Shown here: positions 43,698 through 54,716 of the stretch, in pieces
Layout of the letters: each line of letters starts with the position of its first letter
Position numbering within the stretch: position 1 is the first letter of the stretch
Assembly (NCBI GenBank): GCA_963834965.1
Contig: CAWIEI010000017.1
Span: forward strand, 124,001-188,000
Origin: Fodinibacter sp963834965
GTDB taxonomy: Bacteria; Actinomycetota; Actinomycetes; Actinomycetales; Dermatophilaceae
DNA length: 64,000 nucleotides
Direction of reading: 5' to 3'
Notes under the pieces: generated by a model
What the model saw: the letters and a program-made list of their open reading frames with translations, nothing else
Told to the model about the DNA's origin: nothing
Database searches by the model: none
Made by a program: the position numbers and the translations under genes

Positions 43698-44897
43698 TCA
43701 CCGGCGCAGGGCCGCGCGGCGAGCCTCGAGGTGACGGCGCTCGGGCGTCTCGTGGGTCAGGGCGATGGCGTGGTCGTAGGCGGCCACCGCCTCCGCGGTG
43801 CGGCCCAGCCGGGCGAGCAGCTCGGCGCGGGTCGCCCAGGCGGGCTGGAATCGCGCGGTGCGGCCGGCATCCGCATCGAGCAGTGCCAGGCCGGATGCCG
43901 GGCCCTCCACCTCCGCCGTGACCGCCGCCAGCGCGGTGGCGCTGCCCAGGCTCGGGGCGACGACGGCCAGCGACCGGTGCAGCTCGAGCAGGGTGGGCCA
44001 GTCGGTGCGGCCGGTCTCGCGGCGGGCACAGTGCACCGCCTGCACCGCCGCCTCGAGCTGGTAGCGGCCCACCACCCGCGCCGGGTGCGCGGCGCGCAGG
44101 TGGTCGTGGGCGCGGGCGATGAGGGCGGCATCCCAGTGGTCGGTGTCCTGGGAGGCGAGCGGCACGAACCGGCCGTCGGCACCGACGTGGGCCGGGCGGC
44201 GGGCGGCGGACAGCTCGACGAGGGCGGCGAGGCCGCGCACCTCGGGGTCGTCGGGCGCGAGCTCGGCGAGCACCTCGGCCAGGTGCAGGGCCTCGGGCGG
44301 CAGCTCGCGCTCGCCGGGGCCGGTCGACCACTCGATGACGTAGGCCGCGTACACGGCGGCGAGCACGGCATCCATCCGCTCCGCGAGCTGGGAGCGGTCG
44401 GGGAGCACGAACGGGATGCGGTTGTCCCGGATCCGACGCTTGGCGCGCACCAGCCGGGTCGCCATCGTGCGGGTGGGCACGGCGTAGCTCCGAGCGACCT
44501 GCTCCGCGGTGAAGCCGAGCACCGTGTTGAGCATGAGCGGGGTGCGGTCGGTGACGGTGATCGCGGGGTGCGCGCAGACCAGCATGAGCTCGAGGCGGCG
44601 GTCGGGCACGGCATCCGGGTCGACGTCGTCGAGGTGGGTGGGTGCGTGCGCCGCCGGGTCGAACGGGGTGGTGCGGGTGGCCTGCGCCGAGCGCCAGCGG
44701 TCGCGCTGCCGGTTGCGCGCCACGGTGAGCAGCCAGGCGTCGGGGCGGTCGGGGATGCCGTCGACCGGCCAGCTGCGCAGCGCGCGCTCGAAGGCGTCGG
44801 CGAGGGCGTCCTCGGCGCCGGCGATGTCGGAGGTTCCGGCGGCGACCAGGGCCAGGAGCCGGCCGTAGCTGGTGCGAGCCGCGAGCTCGGCCCGCAC
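43698..44897 (-). CDS. ECF RNA polymerase sigma factor with C-terminal DUF6596 region
   Basis: Region 2 is ARTSYGRLLALVAAGTSDIA, AEDALADAFERALRSWPVDG and PDAWLLTVARNRQRDRWRSA. Region 4 is LMLNTVLGFTAEQVARSYAV and PTRTMATRLVRAKRRIRDNR. A C-terminal helical extension of about 220 residues (AVLAAVYAAYVIEWSTGPGE onward) is the DUF6596/TPR-like tail of this class. GTG 44897 is used; an in-frame ATG at 45047 would overlap the YCII gene by 91 bases. These sigma factors are typically encoded next to a YCII (DGPF) protein, as here. Confidence 0.88.
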   Translation of the reverse strand: MRAELAARTSYGRLLALVAAGTSDIAGAEDALADAFERALRSWPVDGIPDRPDAWLLTVARNRQRDRWRSAQATRTTPFDPAAHAPTHLDDVDPDAVPDRRLELMLVCAHPAITVTDRTPLMLNTVLGFTAEQVARSYAVPTRTMATRLVRAKRRIRDNRIPFVLPDRSQLAERMDAVLAAVYAAYVIEWSTGPGERELPPEALHLAEVLAELAPDDPEVRGLAALVELSAARRPAHVGADGRFVPLASQDTDHWDAALIARAHDHLRAAHPARVVGRYQLEAAVQAVHCARRETGRTDWPTLLELHRSLAVVAPSLGSATALAAVTAEVEGPASGLALLDADAGRTARFQPAWATRAELLARLGRTAEAVAAYDHAIALTHETPERRHLEARRAALRR

Positions 44898-44956
44898 CAG
44901 CGCGGCGCGTCGGGCGCCGTCGTCGTGGCCGTCGCCGTCGCCGTCCGACGGTCCGG

Positions 44957-45340
44957 TCAGAGGGCGCAGGGTGCGCTCCAGGTACCGTCGACGAACGAGG
45001 TCCAGCTCGGCCTCACCTCCATGACACCGAACTGGGCGCCGGGGCACTTCTCGGCCCAGCCCAGCGCCGCATCCAGGTCGGGGACGTCGAGCACGAACAC
45101 CCCGGCGAGGGCTTCCTTGGTCTCGGCGAACGGGCCGTCCTGCACCTCCACCGACCCGCGCCGCAGGGTGAGGGTGGATGCCGAGGCGGTCGGGGTCAGC
45201 ACCTCGGCGGCGACCAGCACCCCGGCCTCCTGCAGCGCGCGGCCGTACGTACCGAAGGCCTGCTGGGTCTCCTGGATGACCTCGTCGGGGATCTCGCCCG
45301 GGGCGGGCTCGGGGTAGTTCATGAGCAGCAGGTAGCGCAT
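44957..45340 (-). CDS. YCII-related (DGPF) domain protein
   Basis: The 127-residue product reads RYLLLMNYPEPAPGEIPDEV. It contains VQDGPFAETKEALAGVFVLD, the DGPFAExKE motif of the YCII/DGPF family, and ends with the strand CPGAQFGVMEVRPSWTSF. It lies upstream of the ECF sigma gene on the same strand with 59 bases between them. YCII proteins have a ferredoxin-like fold and a His/Asp pair of uncertain catalytic role. A paralogue is at 62763. Confidence 0.92.
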   Translation of the reverse strand: MRYLLLMNYPEPAPGEIPDEVIQETQQAFGTYGRALQEAGVLVAAEVLTPTASASTLTLRRGSVEVQDGPFAETKEALAGVFVLDVPDLDAALGWAEKCPGAQFGVMEVRPSWTSFVDGTWSAPCAL

Positions 45341-45655
45341 CGTCGTTCTCCTTCGTCTGCGTCCATCGTCACGATGGCACGAATGCCGCCCGGGTGGCAG
45401 CGTCCACCGGGATGACGATCGGCGGCCGCCGAGATCGCCACGTGTGAGGACGTCGGCTCGACGAATCTCCGGTACGGCTCTTCCCTCGGGCAGGCAGCAG
45501 TCGCTTCTCCCTGGTCTCTGCGGCCCTTGCCTAGGACGTGAAGTCCTTCGAGGTCACTCGGGACGCCGCTGAACTCCGCCGACCTGGTTGCCGCCTACAA
45601 GCCGGCTGCCGAGCTGTCCGCCGCGACGCCGGCCCGCTGATGGGCGGGCACGCCG
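45341..45655. other. Spacer with possible gene remnant
   Basis: 315 bases between the YCII start and the HNH gene's stop. At its right end one plus-strand frame reads TPLNSADLVAAYKPAAELSA and stops at about 45640. This looks like the last 20 residues of a protein whose body is absent. Confidence 0.3.
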
Positions 45656-47929
<2,274 letters not shown>

Positions 47930-48105
47930 CCCCTACCCCCACTGCTGCGCTGCGTCATCTGCTACCCCAAAACCTAGCGGCGACCACTGACAGAGCCCTC
48001 CGCTCAAGAGCCGAATCGGTCTGCCGCGCAGACCCGTTCGTTACGCTGACAGCGAACAGGGTGGGTACGCGCGGCGCGCGGCCGCCACCCCTCGGGCTCC
48101 GAGAA

Positions 48106-48214
48106 GTCGACGGACACTCGCATCAGAGAGAGCAGAGCGTGACTCGGGCGCCGGCACTTCGATCAGTCGATGAACACTCGCAACTGAGAGAGAGCAGACC
48201 GGGACTCAGGCGCC
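48106..48214. repeat. Direct repeat pair, about 48 bp, period 60
   Basis: Copy 1 (48106-48152) and copy 2 (48166-48214) share gtcga, acactcgca, gagagagcaga and the end ggcgcc with scattered changes. Copy 2 contains the stop codon and last codons of the acetyltransferase gene, so copy 1 looks like a local duplication of that gene's 3' end. Confidence 0.7.
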
Positions 48215-48508
48215 GTGGACGAGGGGCACGTAGTCCGGATGCCGTTGGATCCAGGCCTTGATGAACGGGCACAGCGGCATCACCTTACGGGTGCCTTCCT
48301 CGGCCACCTCGTCGAGCGCTGACCGCGCGAGCGCGCCGCCCACGCCCTTGCCCTCGAACGCCGGGTCGACCTCGGTGTGGGTGAACACCACCAGCTCGTC
48401 GGTCAGCTGGTAGGCGGCGAAGCCGGCCAGCTCGCCACCGATCCGGGCCTCCCAGCGGTGCTCGTCCTCGTTACGGGTCACGACGACCTGCTCGCTCACG
48501 TCACTCAC
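48206..48508 (-). CDS. GNAT family N-acetyltransferase (YjdJ-like)
   Basis: From GTG 48508, eight bases after AGGAGG, the 100-residue protein reads RNEDEHRWEARIGGELAGFA, VVFTHTEVDPAFEGKGVGGA and LARSALDEVAEEGTRKVMPL. It ends FIKAWIQRHPDYVPLV. This is the short GCN5-related form with the EGKGVGGALA acetyl-CoA loop and the (C)PFxxxxxxxHPDY signature. The substrate is unknown. Confidence 0.93.
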   Translation of the reverse strand: MSDVSEQVVVTRNEDEHRWEARIGGELAGFAAYQLTDELVVFTHTEVDPAFEGKGVGGALARSALDEVAEEGTRKVMPLCPFIKAWIQRHPDYVPLVHGA

Positions 48509-48534
48509 GCGAACCACCTCCTGACGACACCCTC

Positions 48535-49068
48535 TCACCCACCACGCCAGAAGCGTTCAGGCAGAACCAGCCCGACGCCGTCCGAGGCATCGAGCAGCGC
48601 CACGAGCTCGCGCTCCTCGTAGCGGAAGTGACTCTCCATGATGGCGTCCACCCCCTCGAGGTGCTGTAGCACCAGGCCCGCCGGGGCTCCCGATCCCACC
48701 AGGTGCTGGAGGTCCGACAGCAGGACGTCGATCATGGCGTGGTCCTCCTCCAGGCGGTCGGCCACCGGGCCCAGCCCGGGGAACGCGCGCCTGAGCCAGG
48801 GGAACAGTGCGGCATCCTCGTCGCGGTGGTGCGCCCCGAGCGTGGTGCAGACCGCGCGACAGCGCAGCAGGAGGTCGTCGGTCAGGGATGCGGCAGCAGC
48901 CGTCGCGTCCAGACCGTCGCGTGCGTCGTCGAGCACCTCCCGGATGCGGGCGTGCAGCCGCCGCAGCTCCGCCCCCAACGCGACGACGCGACCTCCATCA
49001 TCCGGCCGGGACCCCGGCGCTCCTCCATCCGCACCGGGCACCCGACCACGGTAGGAGAGCCACGGCAT
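48535..49068 (-). CDS. Hemerythrin HHE domain-like protein
   Basis: This 177-residue protein is a helical bundle with GAELRRLHARIREVLDDARD, TLGAHHRDEDAALFPWLRRA, VADRLEEDHAMIDVLLSDLQ and MESHFRYEERELVALLD. The His/Glu placement (H, HHxxE, H, HxxxE) fits a di-iron hemerythrin-like site. It could bind oxygen, nitric oxide or iron. ATG 49068 is the better start; an in-frame GTG-type start lies nine codons upstream. The stop is 27 bases before the acetyltransferase start. Confidence 0.85.
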   Translation of the reverse strand: MPWLSYRGRVPGADGGAPGSRPDDGGRVVALGAELRRLHARIREVLDDARDGLDATAAAASLTDDLLLRCRAVCTTLGAHHRDEDAALFPWLRRAFPGLGPVADRLEEDHAMIDVLLSDLQHLVGSGAPAGLVLQHLEGVDAIMESHFRYEERELVALLDASDGVGLVLPERFWRGG

Positions 49069-49218
49069 CCGGGGAACCCCTGACCGGACCCCCAACCTGC
49101 GCCGGCGGCCACGAAACGGCAGGAGGCGGCACGACCAGGACGCCTACGCTGATGGAGTCAGAACCGAGGCATGACCCAATCGGACCCCACGTAGTCCCGT
49201 ACCAGGCAAGGAGCGTTC

Positions 49219-50928
49219 GTGACCGCCGCGCTCGTCGAGACCGCCGCACTGCGGGTACGGCAGAGCCCCCTGGTGCCCAGCCTCGGGCGACCGCAGCGCC
49301 CGCTCGACCGCGTGCTGTCCGGCGTGGGGCTCACCACGGCCACCTGGTTCTTCGCCGCCTCCCTCGTACCGTCGCTCCTGCCCCGGGCCGCCTGGCTGCA
49401 GGGGCTGGTCTCCGGTGTCACGGTGGCCGTCGGCTACGGGCTGGGCGCGGGCACCGCCGGGCTGTGGCGCTACCTCGGCATCCCCGGGTTGCGGGGTCGG
49501 GGGCGCACCGTCGCGTTGTGGGCGCTCATCGGCATCGGCCTGTGGGGTGCGGTCTGGAACGGCTGGCGACTGGTGGGCTGGCAGAACGAGATTCGCGCGA
49601 TGTTCGGGATGCCGGCCACCTCACCACTCATCTGGCCGGTGGTCGTGGCGGTCACCGTGGTGGTCGCGGTGCTGCTCCTGCTCGCGGGTCGAGGGGTGCG
49701 GCTGCTCGCCAGGACGGCCGTGCGGTGGCTAGGACGACGTCTGCCACCACGCCTGTCGATCGTGCTCGGCACCGGTCTGGTCGTGGCCCTGCTCTGGGGG
49801 CTGTGGACCGGCGTCATCGTCAACGGGTTCTTCGCGGGGGCCAACGCCATCTTCGCCCCGCAGGACACCACCGGCTCGCACAGCACGAGCTACCCGACCT
49901 CCCCCGAACGGTCCGGCTCGAAGGCCTCGCTCGCGGCGTGGAAGGACCTCGGCTACTACGGGCGGACCTTCGTGCGCGGCGGCCCCACGGTCGCGCAGCT
50001 CGAGGCCGTCAACGGCCCCGGCGCCAAGCAGCCGATCCGGGTCTACGCCGGCCTGCAGAGCGCCGACACGGTGCAGGGTCGGGCCGATCTCGTGCTCGCC
50101 GAGCTCAAGCGCACCAAGGCCTTCGACCGCAAGATCCTCGTCGTGGCGACCACCACCGGCATGGGTTTCCTCGACGCCCGGGGCACCGACCCCCTCGAGT
50201 ACCTCTGGAACGGCGACACCGCGATCGCCGGGGTGCAGTACTCCTACCTGCCGAGCTGGATCTCGGTGCTCGCCGACCAGGAAGCCGTCGTCGACACCTC
50301 GCGCACGGTCTTCGAGACCGTTCGCCAGTACTGGGCGACCCTGCCCGAGGGCGAACGCCCCGAGCTCTATCTGTACGGGCTCTCGCTCGGCTCGATGGGC
50401 GTCGAGAGCGTGCTGGGGTCGGTCAACATCGTCAACGAGCCCGTCGCTGGTGCGCTCATGGTCGGGCCGCCGTTCGTCAACCCGATGCACCGCCTCCTGG
50501 AGGCCGAACGCGACCCGGACTCGCCGGCATCCTTGCCGGTCTACGAGGAAGGGCGAACGGTGCGGTTCGCCGACGAGCAGACCTCCCTCGAGCCCGTCAC
50601 CGGCGCGTGGGGGCCGACCCGGGTCGCCTACCTCCAGCACGCGTCCGACCCGGTCGTGTTCTTCTCCAGCGACCTCGCCTTCGACCGGCCGGCCTGGCTC
50701 GACGACGGCCAGCGCGGCCCCGACGTGTCGCCGACCATGGGCTGGGTGCCGCTGGTGACGATGTGGCAGGTGCTGCTCGACATGCCCGGCGCGGGCAACG
50801 TGCCAACCGGCTACGGGCACATGTACTCGGCGCGTGCCAACCTGCAGGCCTGGGCCGCCGTCACCGACCCGCCCAACTGGTCCGCCGCCCACGCCGCGCG
50901 GATCGACGCGGCGATCGGACCGAAGTGA
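49219..50928 (+). CDS. Membrane-anchored alpha/beta-hydrolase family protein
   Basis: The 569-residue protein has four or five N-terminal membrane helices (LTTATWFFAASLVPSLLP, GLVSGVTVAVGYGLGAG, VALWALIGIGLWGAVW, VVVAVTVVVAVLLLLAG, LVVALLWGLWTGVIVNGF). A soluble hydrolase domain of about 350 residues follows with the nucleophile elbow LYLYGLSLGSMGVES. This matches the actinobacterial Abhydrolase_9-type family. The substrate is unknown, possibly an envelope lipid. GTG 49219 follows an AAGGAG site. Its stop overlaps the next start (GTGA). Confidence 0.88.
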   Translation: MTAALVETAALRVRQSPLVPSLGRPQRPLDRVLSGVGLTTATWFFAASLVPSLLPRAAWLQGLVSGVTVAVGYGLGAGTAGLWRYLGIPGLRGRGRTVALWALIGIGLWGAVWNGWRLVGWQNEIRAMFGMPATSPLIWPVVVAVTVVVAVLLLLAGRGVRLLARTAVRWLGRRLPPRLSIVLGTGLVVALLWGLWTGVIVNGFFAGANAIFAPQDTTGSHSTSYPTSPERSGSKASLAAWKDLGYYGRTFVRGGPTVAQLEAVNGPGAKQPIRVYAGLQSADTVQGRADLVLAELKRTKAFDRKILVVATTTGMGFLDARGTDPLEYLWNGDTAIAGVQYSYLPSWISVLADQEAVVDTSRTVFETVRQYWATLPEGERPELYLYGLSLGSMGVESVLGSVNIVNEPVAGALMVGPPFVNPMHRLLEAERDPDSPASLPVYEEGRTVRFADEQTSLEPVTGAWGPTRVAYLQHASDPVVFFSSDLAFDRPAWLDDGQRGPDVSPTMGWVPLVTMWQVLLDMPGAGNVPTGYGHMYSARANLQAWAAVTDPPNWSAAHAARIDAAIGPK

Positions 50929-51218
50929 CCACCGGCGCAGGGGTGGGTCCCCTGGATGCCCGCTTCGAGGCCGTGCTCGAGCGCAGCTCGGCCAAGGGGG
51001 GCTGGACCTACCTGGTCTGGCCGCGCTCGGCCGAGTTCTTCGGCACCCGCGGCCTCGTGAAGGTGGCGGCGACCATCGACGGCGTGCCGGTGCGCACCTC
51101 GTTCATGGCGCTGGGCGACGGACGGCACAAGCTGCCGGTGACGGCCGTCGTGCGCCACAGCATCGGCAAGGATGCCGGCGACACGGTCACGGTGGTGCTC
51201 ACCGAGCGCCTCGGCTGA
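50925..51218 (+). CDS. DUF1905 domain protein
   Basis: The 97-residue product starts at GTG 50925, overlapping the hydrolase stop. It reads FEAVLERSSAKGGWTYLVWP, ATIDGVPVRTSFMALGDGRH and KLPVTAVVRHSIGKDAGDTV. This is the small beta-barrel DUF1905 family (FExxLxxxxxxGGWxxxxxP, DGxxFxxSxMPxGDGxHxLPV). The function is unknown; cotranslation with the hydrolase is likely. Confidence 0.9.
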   Translation: MTTGAGVGPLDARFEAVLERSSAKGGWTYLVWPRSAEFFGTRGLVKVAATIDGVPVRTSFMALGDGRHKLPVTAVVRHSIGKDAGDTVTVVLTERLG

Positions 51219-51232
51219 GCGTTTCCCGACTT

Positions 51233-51294
51233 TGTGCGAAATGCCCACCGCGCAGGGCTACCCGAGGCCGCCTTCCCGGTGGGTGTTTCGCAAC
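51233..51294. terminator. Imperfect inverted repeat, possible terminator
   Basis: The arm tgtgcgaaatgcccaccg (51233-51250) pairs with the reverse complement of 51277-51294 at nearly all positions. The loop is about 26 bases, with gcgaaa/tttcgc and cccaccg/cggtggg segments. It follows the DUF1905 stop by 14 bases and precedes the VOC gene. Confidence 0.5.
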
Positions 51295-51424
51295 AGGTGA
51301 CGCTCGCTGGTGGCCGAGTCGTGGCTGCGCTCGTCGGCCGGCTGGAACGCGAGCTCCGCGCCTGAGCCGAGCCCCACACCGGCATCCGCTGGACGATGTC
51401 GGTGCCCTGCGGCACGCTGGCGTG

Positions 51425-51814
51425 ATGCGATCACGAACCCAGGGGATGTGGTGGGGCCCGGCGCTCGAGGCCCCCGACCCGGCCGCGCTGGCCCGCTTCT
51501 ACTCCGAGCTGATCGGGTGGCCGGTGGTCTACGAGGAGCCGGGCACCACCGTGCTGGCCACCTCGCGCGAGGCCGCGGTCAACGTGGTGTTCCAGCAGGC
51601 CAGCGACTACCAACCGCCGGTGTGGCCGCCAGAGGACGGCCAGCAGCGCCCGATGATGCACTTCGACTTCCAGGTCGGCGACCTCGACGAGGCGGTGGAG
51701 GAGGCGGTGGCCCTCGGTGCGACGCTCGCGGGCCACCAGCCGCAGGAGAACGTGCGGGTGATGATCGACCCCGCCGGCCACCCCTTCTGCCTCTGCCTCG
51801 ACGACGAGGGCTGA
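51425..51814 (+). CDS. VOC family (glyoxalase-like) protein
   Basis: The 129-residue protein reads GMWWGPALEAPDPAALARFY, SELIGWPVVYEEPGTTVLAT, RPMMHFDFQVGDLDEAVEEA and IDPAGHPFCLCLD. These are the paired beta-alpha-beta-beta-beta units of the vicinal-oxygen-chelate fold, with HFDFQV and DPAGHPFCL metal-ligand strands. ATG 51425 gives RSRTQG. The substrate is unknown. Confidence 0.9.
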   Translation: MRSRTQGMWWGPALEAPDPAALARFYSELIGWPVVYEEPGTTVLATSREAAVNVVFQQASDYQPPVWPPEDGQQRPMMHFDFQVGDLDEAVEEAVALGATLAGHQPQENVRVMIDPAGHPFCLCLDDEG

Positions 51815-51912
51815 ACTGCCCGGTCCCGGGTGCAACGTGGTCGCAACGTCTCGCTGCCCAACCTCCGGTCATCGCGTCGCCGGACGGGACAGACACCACA
51901 GGAGACACGACC

Positions 51913-52256
51913 ATGACGTTGTTCCCATCACCCGGCTCCGACCGCAGCACCGTCAGCGTCACGAGCCACTACGACAGCTGGATCGGCGGCCAGGGGTACG
52001 GCCTGGATGCGGGGGTGTGGGGTCCCGCGACGGGAACCGGGCCTACCGGGCGGCGGCCGCTCGGCGTGGGCTGGAGCGGGCGGTGCCGATGTACATGTCG
52101 ACCTCGCAGCTCGCCTACTGGCGCTCCACCCACCTCACCATCGACGTCGTGCCCGGCCGCGGCGCGGGCTTCTCGGTCGAGGCGCCCGAGGGCGTGCGGT
52201 TCATCATCCGCTCGCGGATGCTCACTGAGCCCGAGCTCGCTGTTCTCGAACCCTGA
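51913..52256 (+). pseudogene. Hypothetical protein with frameshift
   Basis: From ATG 51913, nine bases after AGGAG, one frame reads DRSTVSVTSHYDSWIGGQGY and GLDAG, then becomes low complexity. The adjacent frame continues NRAYRAAAARRGLERAVPMY, MSTSQLAYWRSTHLTIDVVP and FIIRSRMLTEPELAVLEP, stopping at 52256. The switch falls at the G-run near 52010. The joined product would be about 113 residues. The family is not recognised. Confidence 0.6.
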
Positions 52257-52317
52257 CCTGCGGGTCGGCACCGCGGGATACGCTGCGCAGACCGGACGAG
52301 CCGAGGAGGGCCCACCA

Positions 52318-53205
52318 ATGTCGGCACCAGCGGGATGGCACCTGCAGCCGGACGGCCAGGAACGCTACTGGGACGGCTACCAGTGGACCGACCAGTTCCG
52401 GATGCCGCTGCCGAGCGACCCCACGGCGCCTCCTTCGTGGGACGGCCCGGTCGACCAGACCCAGGCGGTCGACCTCGACACCACCCAGGCCATCCCGGCA
52501 CCGCAGGCGACCCCCAGCGACTACCCGCCCGGGGACTACCCCCCGGCCGGCTATGCGCAGCCGGACTATGCGCAGCCGAGCTACCAGCAACCGGGCTACC
52601 AGCAGGGCTACCAGCAACCCGGCTACCCGCAGCAGCAGGGCTACCCGCAGACCGGCTACGGCGCGCCCGGCGGCCAGCCCTACGCCCCGCCGCCGAGGCA
52701 GGGTGGCGGCCTGGCCAAGGGCTGCCTCATCGCCGGCATCATCGGACTGGTGGTCGTCATCGCGCTGATCGTTGGCGGCATCTTCGCCTTCAACCGGGTG
52801 GCTGACAAGGCATCGCAGGCGATCAACAGCGCCTTCCCCTCGGGCCTGCCCACCCAGCTGCCCAGCGACTTCCCCTCCGATCTGCCCACTGGGGGGCTGA
52901 GCCAGTCGATCGGCGTCTCGGTCGGCGACTCCTTCGACCTGCCCCGCGCGAGCATCAAGTCAGGCTGGTCGCTGAAGGCCAAGGACACCTCCGTCGTCGA
53001 CATCGTCGGGATGAAGGCCACGCTCAAGTCCGACGGCGGCTTCCCGGTGCTCTTCACGATGTCGTTCCCGGCCGTCGGCGGCGACATGATCGACACGGTG
53101 TGCACGGCGTCGGGGTCCAAGGGTGAGACGGTCGACGTCTCGTGCGTTCCGCTCTTCGGAGACGTCGCGGGGGCCACTTCCGCCGAGGTCACCGCCTCGC
53201 TCTGA
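52318..53205 (+). CDS. DUF2510 domain membrane protein
   Basis: The 295-residue protein starts with PAGWHLQPDGQERYWDGYQW, the DUF2510 motif. It has a Pro/Gln/Tyr-rich tract (PGYQQGYQQPGYPQQQGYPQ, about residues 80-125), one membrane helix (LIAGIIGLVVVIALIVGGIF) and an extracellular domain of about 130 residues with two cysteines near the end. ATG 52318 follows a GAGGAGG site. The topology suggests a cytosolic sensor or scaffold; the function is unknown. Confidence 0.87.
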   Translation: MSAPAGWHLQPDGQERYWDGYQWTDQFRMPLPSDPTAPPSWDGPVDQTQAVDLDTTQAIPAPQATPSDYPPGDYPPAGYAQPDYAQPSYQQPGYQQGYQQPGYPQQQGYPQTGYGAPGGQPYAPPPRQGGGLAKGCLIAGIIGLVVVIALIVGGIFAFNRVADKASQAINSAFPSGLPTQLPSDFPSDLPTGGLSQSIGVSVGDSFDLPRASIKSGWSLKAKDTSVVDIVGMKATLKSDGGFPVLFTMSFPAVGGDMIDTVCTASGSKGETVDVSCVPLFGDVAGATSAEVTASL

Positions 53206-53220
53206 GCCGGCGCCCGGCCG

Positions 53221-54567
53221 CTACTTCGGGTTCAGCCCCACCAGGTCGGCCACGAGCTTCGTGGTGCGCCGGTCCGCCTCGTCACCCTCGGGGGTGAACC
53301 CCAGCCGCACGACGACCAGGCCGGCCGACGGCACGACGTAGACCCACTGCCCGTCGTGGCCGCTGGCCCAGTACGCGTCCTCGGGCAGGGTCTTGTCGAC
53401 CAGTGAGCCGTCGGCCCGCTTGTTGACCCACCAGCCGCCCGCATAGCCCTGCTCCTCGCTGCGGTTCACCGTGGTGTCGGTGGTGGTCTGCTGCATCCAG
53501 CCCTCGGGCAGCAGCCTGGTGCCGGCCCACACGCCGTCCTGGAGCGCGAACTGGCCGATGGCGGCCCAGTCGCGCGGCGACGCCCACAGGTACGAGCTGC
53601 ACACCGGTGTCCCCGAGGCGTCGGGCTCCCAGGTCGCCGTGGTCAGGCCGAGGGGGGCGAACAGCTGCTGGCGGGGCAGGTCGGCGTCCGGGGTGTCGGC
53701 GAGGTGGGTCAACACCCCGCACAGGATGTTGGTCGACCCGCTCGAGTACTGCTGGTAGGTGCCCGGGGGGTGCGCCAGGGGCTGGCTCGCGGCAAACCGT
53801 GCCATGTCGGGCTCGGCGTACAGCATCTGGGTGATGGGGGTGCCGAGCGCGTAGGTCTCGTCCCACTTCAGGCCGCTCGTCATCCGCAGCAGCTCGTCGA
53901 TGCTGATGTCCTTGCGCCCGTCGGTCCACTCCGGCCGCAGGCCGGTGTCGGTGATCGCGACCCGGCCGTCGAGCACCATCCGGCCCAGCATCAGGCTGGT
54001 GACGCTCTTGCCCATCGACCAGCCGAGCTGCGGGGTGGTGGAGTCGAACCCAGACGCATACCGCTCGCCGACCAGCTGGCCGCCACGCAGCACCACGATG
54101 CCGCGGGTGCCGAGCCGCTGCCGCCCGGACGAGGACAGGTCGTCGCCGAAGGCGCGCCCGATGGCCGCGTCGACCTGGGCGTCGGGCTCCGGGGCCGGCG
54201 CCTCCTCCAGTGGGTTGGTGTCGGCGACGACCTTGGTCGCCTCTCCGAGGTTGGGACGCTCCGTGGCCAGCGTGCAGCCGAAGCCGCGGGTGAACCAGGC
54301 CTTCTGGGTGGACAGGGTGAACAGGATCTGCGACGTGCTCGAGCCGCCGGCCTCGTTGACGTAGCCGGTGAGGAAGGGCACGAGGGGGTTGTCCGGCAGG
54401 TCGGACTCGGGGTCGTCACGGCCGGCCACGAGGGTGACGGCGCAGGAGTTGTGCGCCGCGTAGCCCGTGCCGGTCTTCAGCAGCGGTCGGGCGTAGAAGT
54501 ACCCGGCCACGGCGGCCGCCAGGACCAGGACGAGGAGCACCGCAGCGATGCGGCGAACGAGGCGCAT
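53221..54567 (-). CDS. Serine hydrolase, class C beta-lactamase fold
   Basis: The 448-residue protein has an N-terminal membrane anchor (AAVLLVLVLAAAVAGYFYA) and an exported domain. The motifs are SMGKSVTSLMLGRMV (SxxK), YSSGSTNILCGVL (YxN-like) and SGHDGQWVYVVPSAG (H/KxG-like). This is a beta-lactamase/penicillin-binding-protein-like esterase or peptidase family. The substrate is unknown. It converges with the DUF2510 gene (15-base gap). Confidence 0.9.
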   Translation of the reverse strand: MRLVRRIAAVLLVLVLAAAVAGYFYARPLLKTGTGYAAHNSCAVTLVAGRDDPESDLPDNPLVPFLTGYVNEAGGSSTSQILFTLSTQKAWFTRGFGCTLATERPNLGEATKVVADTNPLEEAPAPEPDAQVDAAIGRAFGDDLSSSGRQRLGTRGIVVLRGGQLVGERYASGFDSTTPQLGWSMGKSVTSLMLGRMVLDGRVAITDTGLRPEWTDGRKDISIDELLRMTSGLKWDETYALGTPITQMLYAEPDMARFAASQPLAHPPGTYQQYSSGSTNILCGVLTHLADTPDADLPRQQLFAPLGLTTATWEPDASGTPVCSSYLWASPRDWAAIGQFALQDGVWAGTRLLPEGWMQQTTTDTTVNRSEEQGYAGGWWVNKRADGSLVDKTLPEDAYWASGHDGQWVYVVPSAGLVVVRLGFTPEGDEADRRTTKLVADLVGLNPK

Positions 54568-54716
54568 GGGCGGACGGTACCGTCCGTGGCCGGGAACGGG
54601 GCCGGATTCGGGCCCCTGACCGCGCCCACTAGCCGTTTCCCCCCAGGTCGGGCAGGGTAGTCATCGGCAGAGAGGAATCCCCGGGGGACGGGGCCCTCGA
54701 CCTGAGGAGTGGGGAC

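Noticed and set aside
49138..49154. gacgcctacgctgatg as another copy of the 18-bp repeat
   Set aside because: It differs by an internal deletion and lies at a probable -10 region (tacgct) of the hydrolase promoter, so the resemblance may be coincidental.
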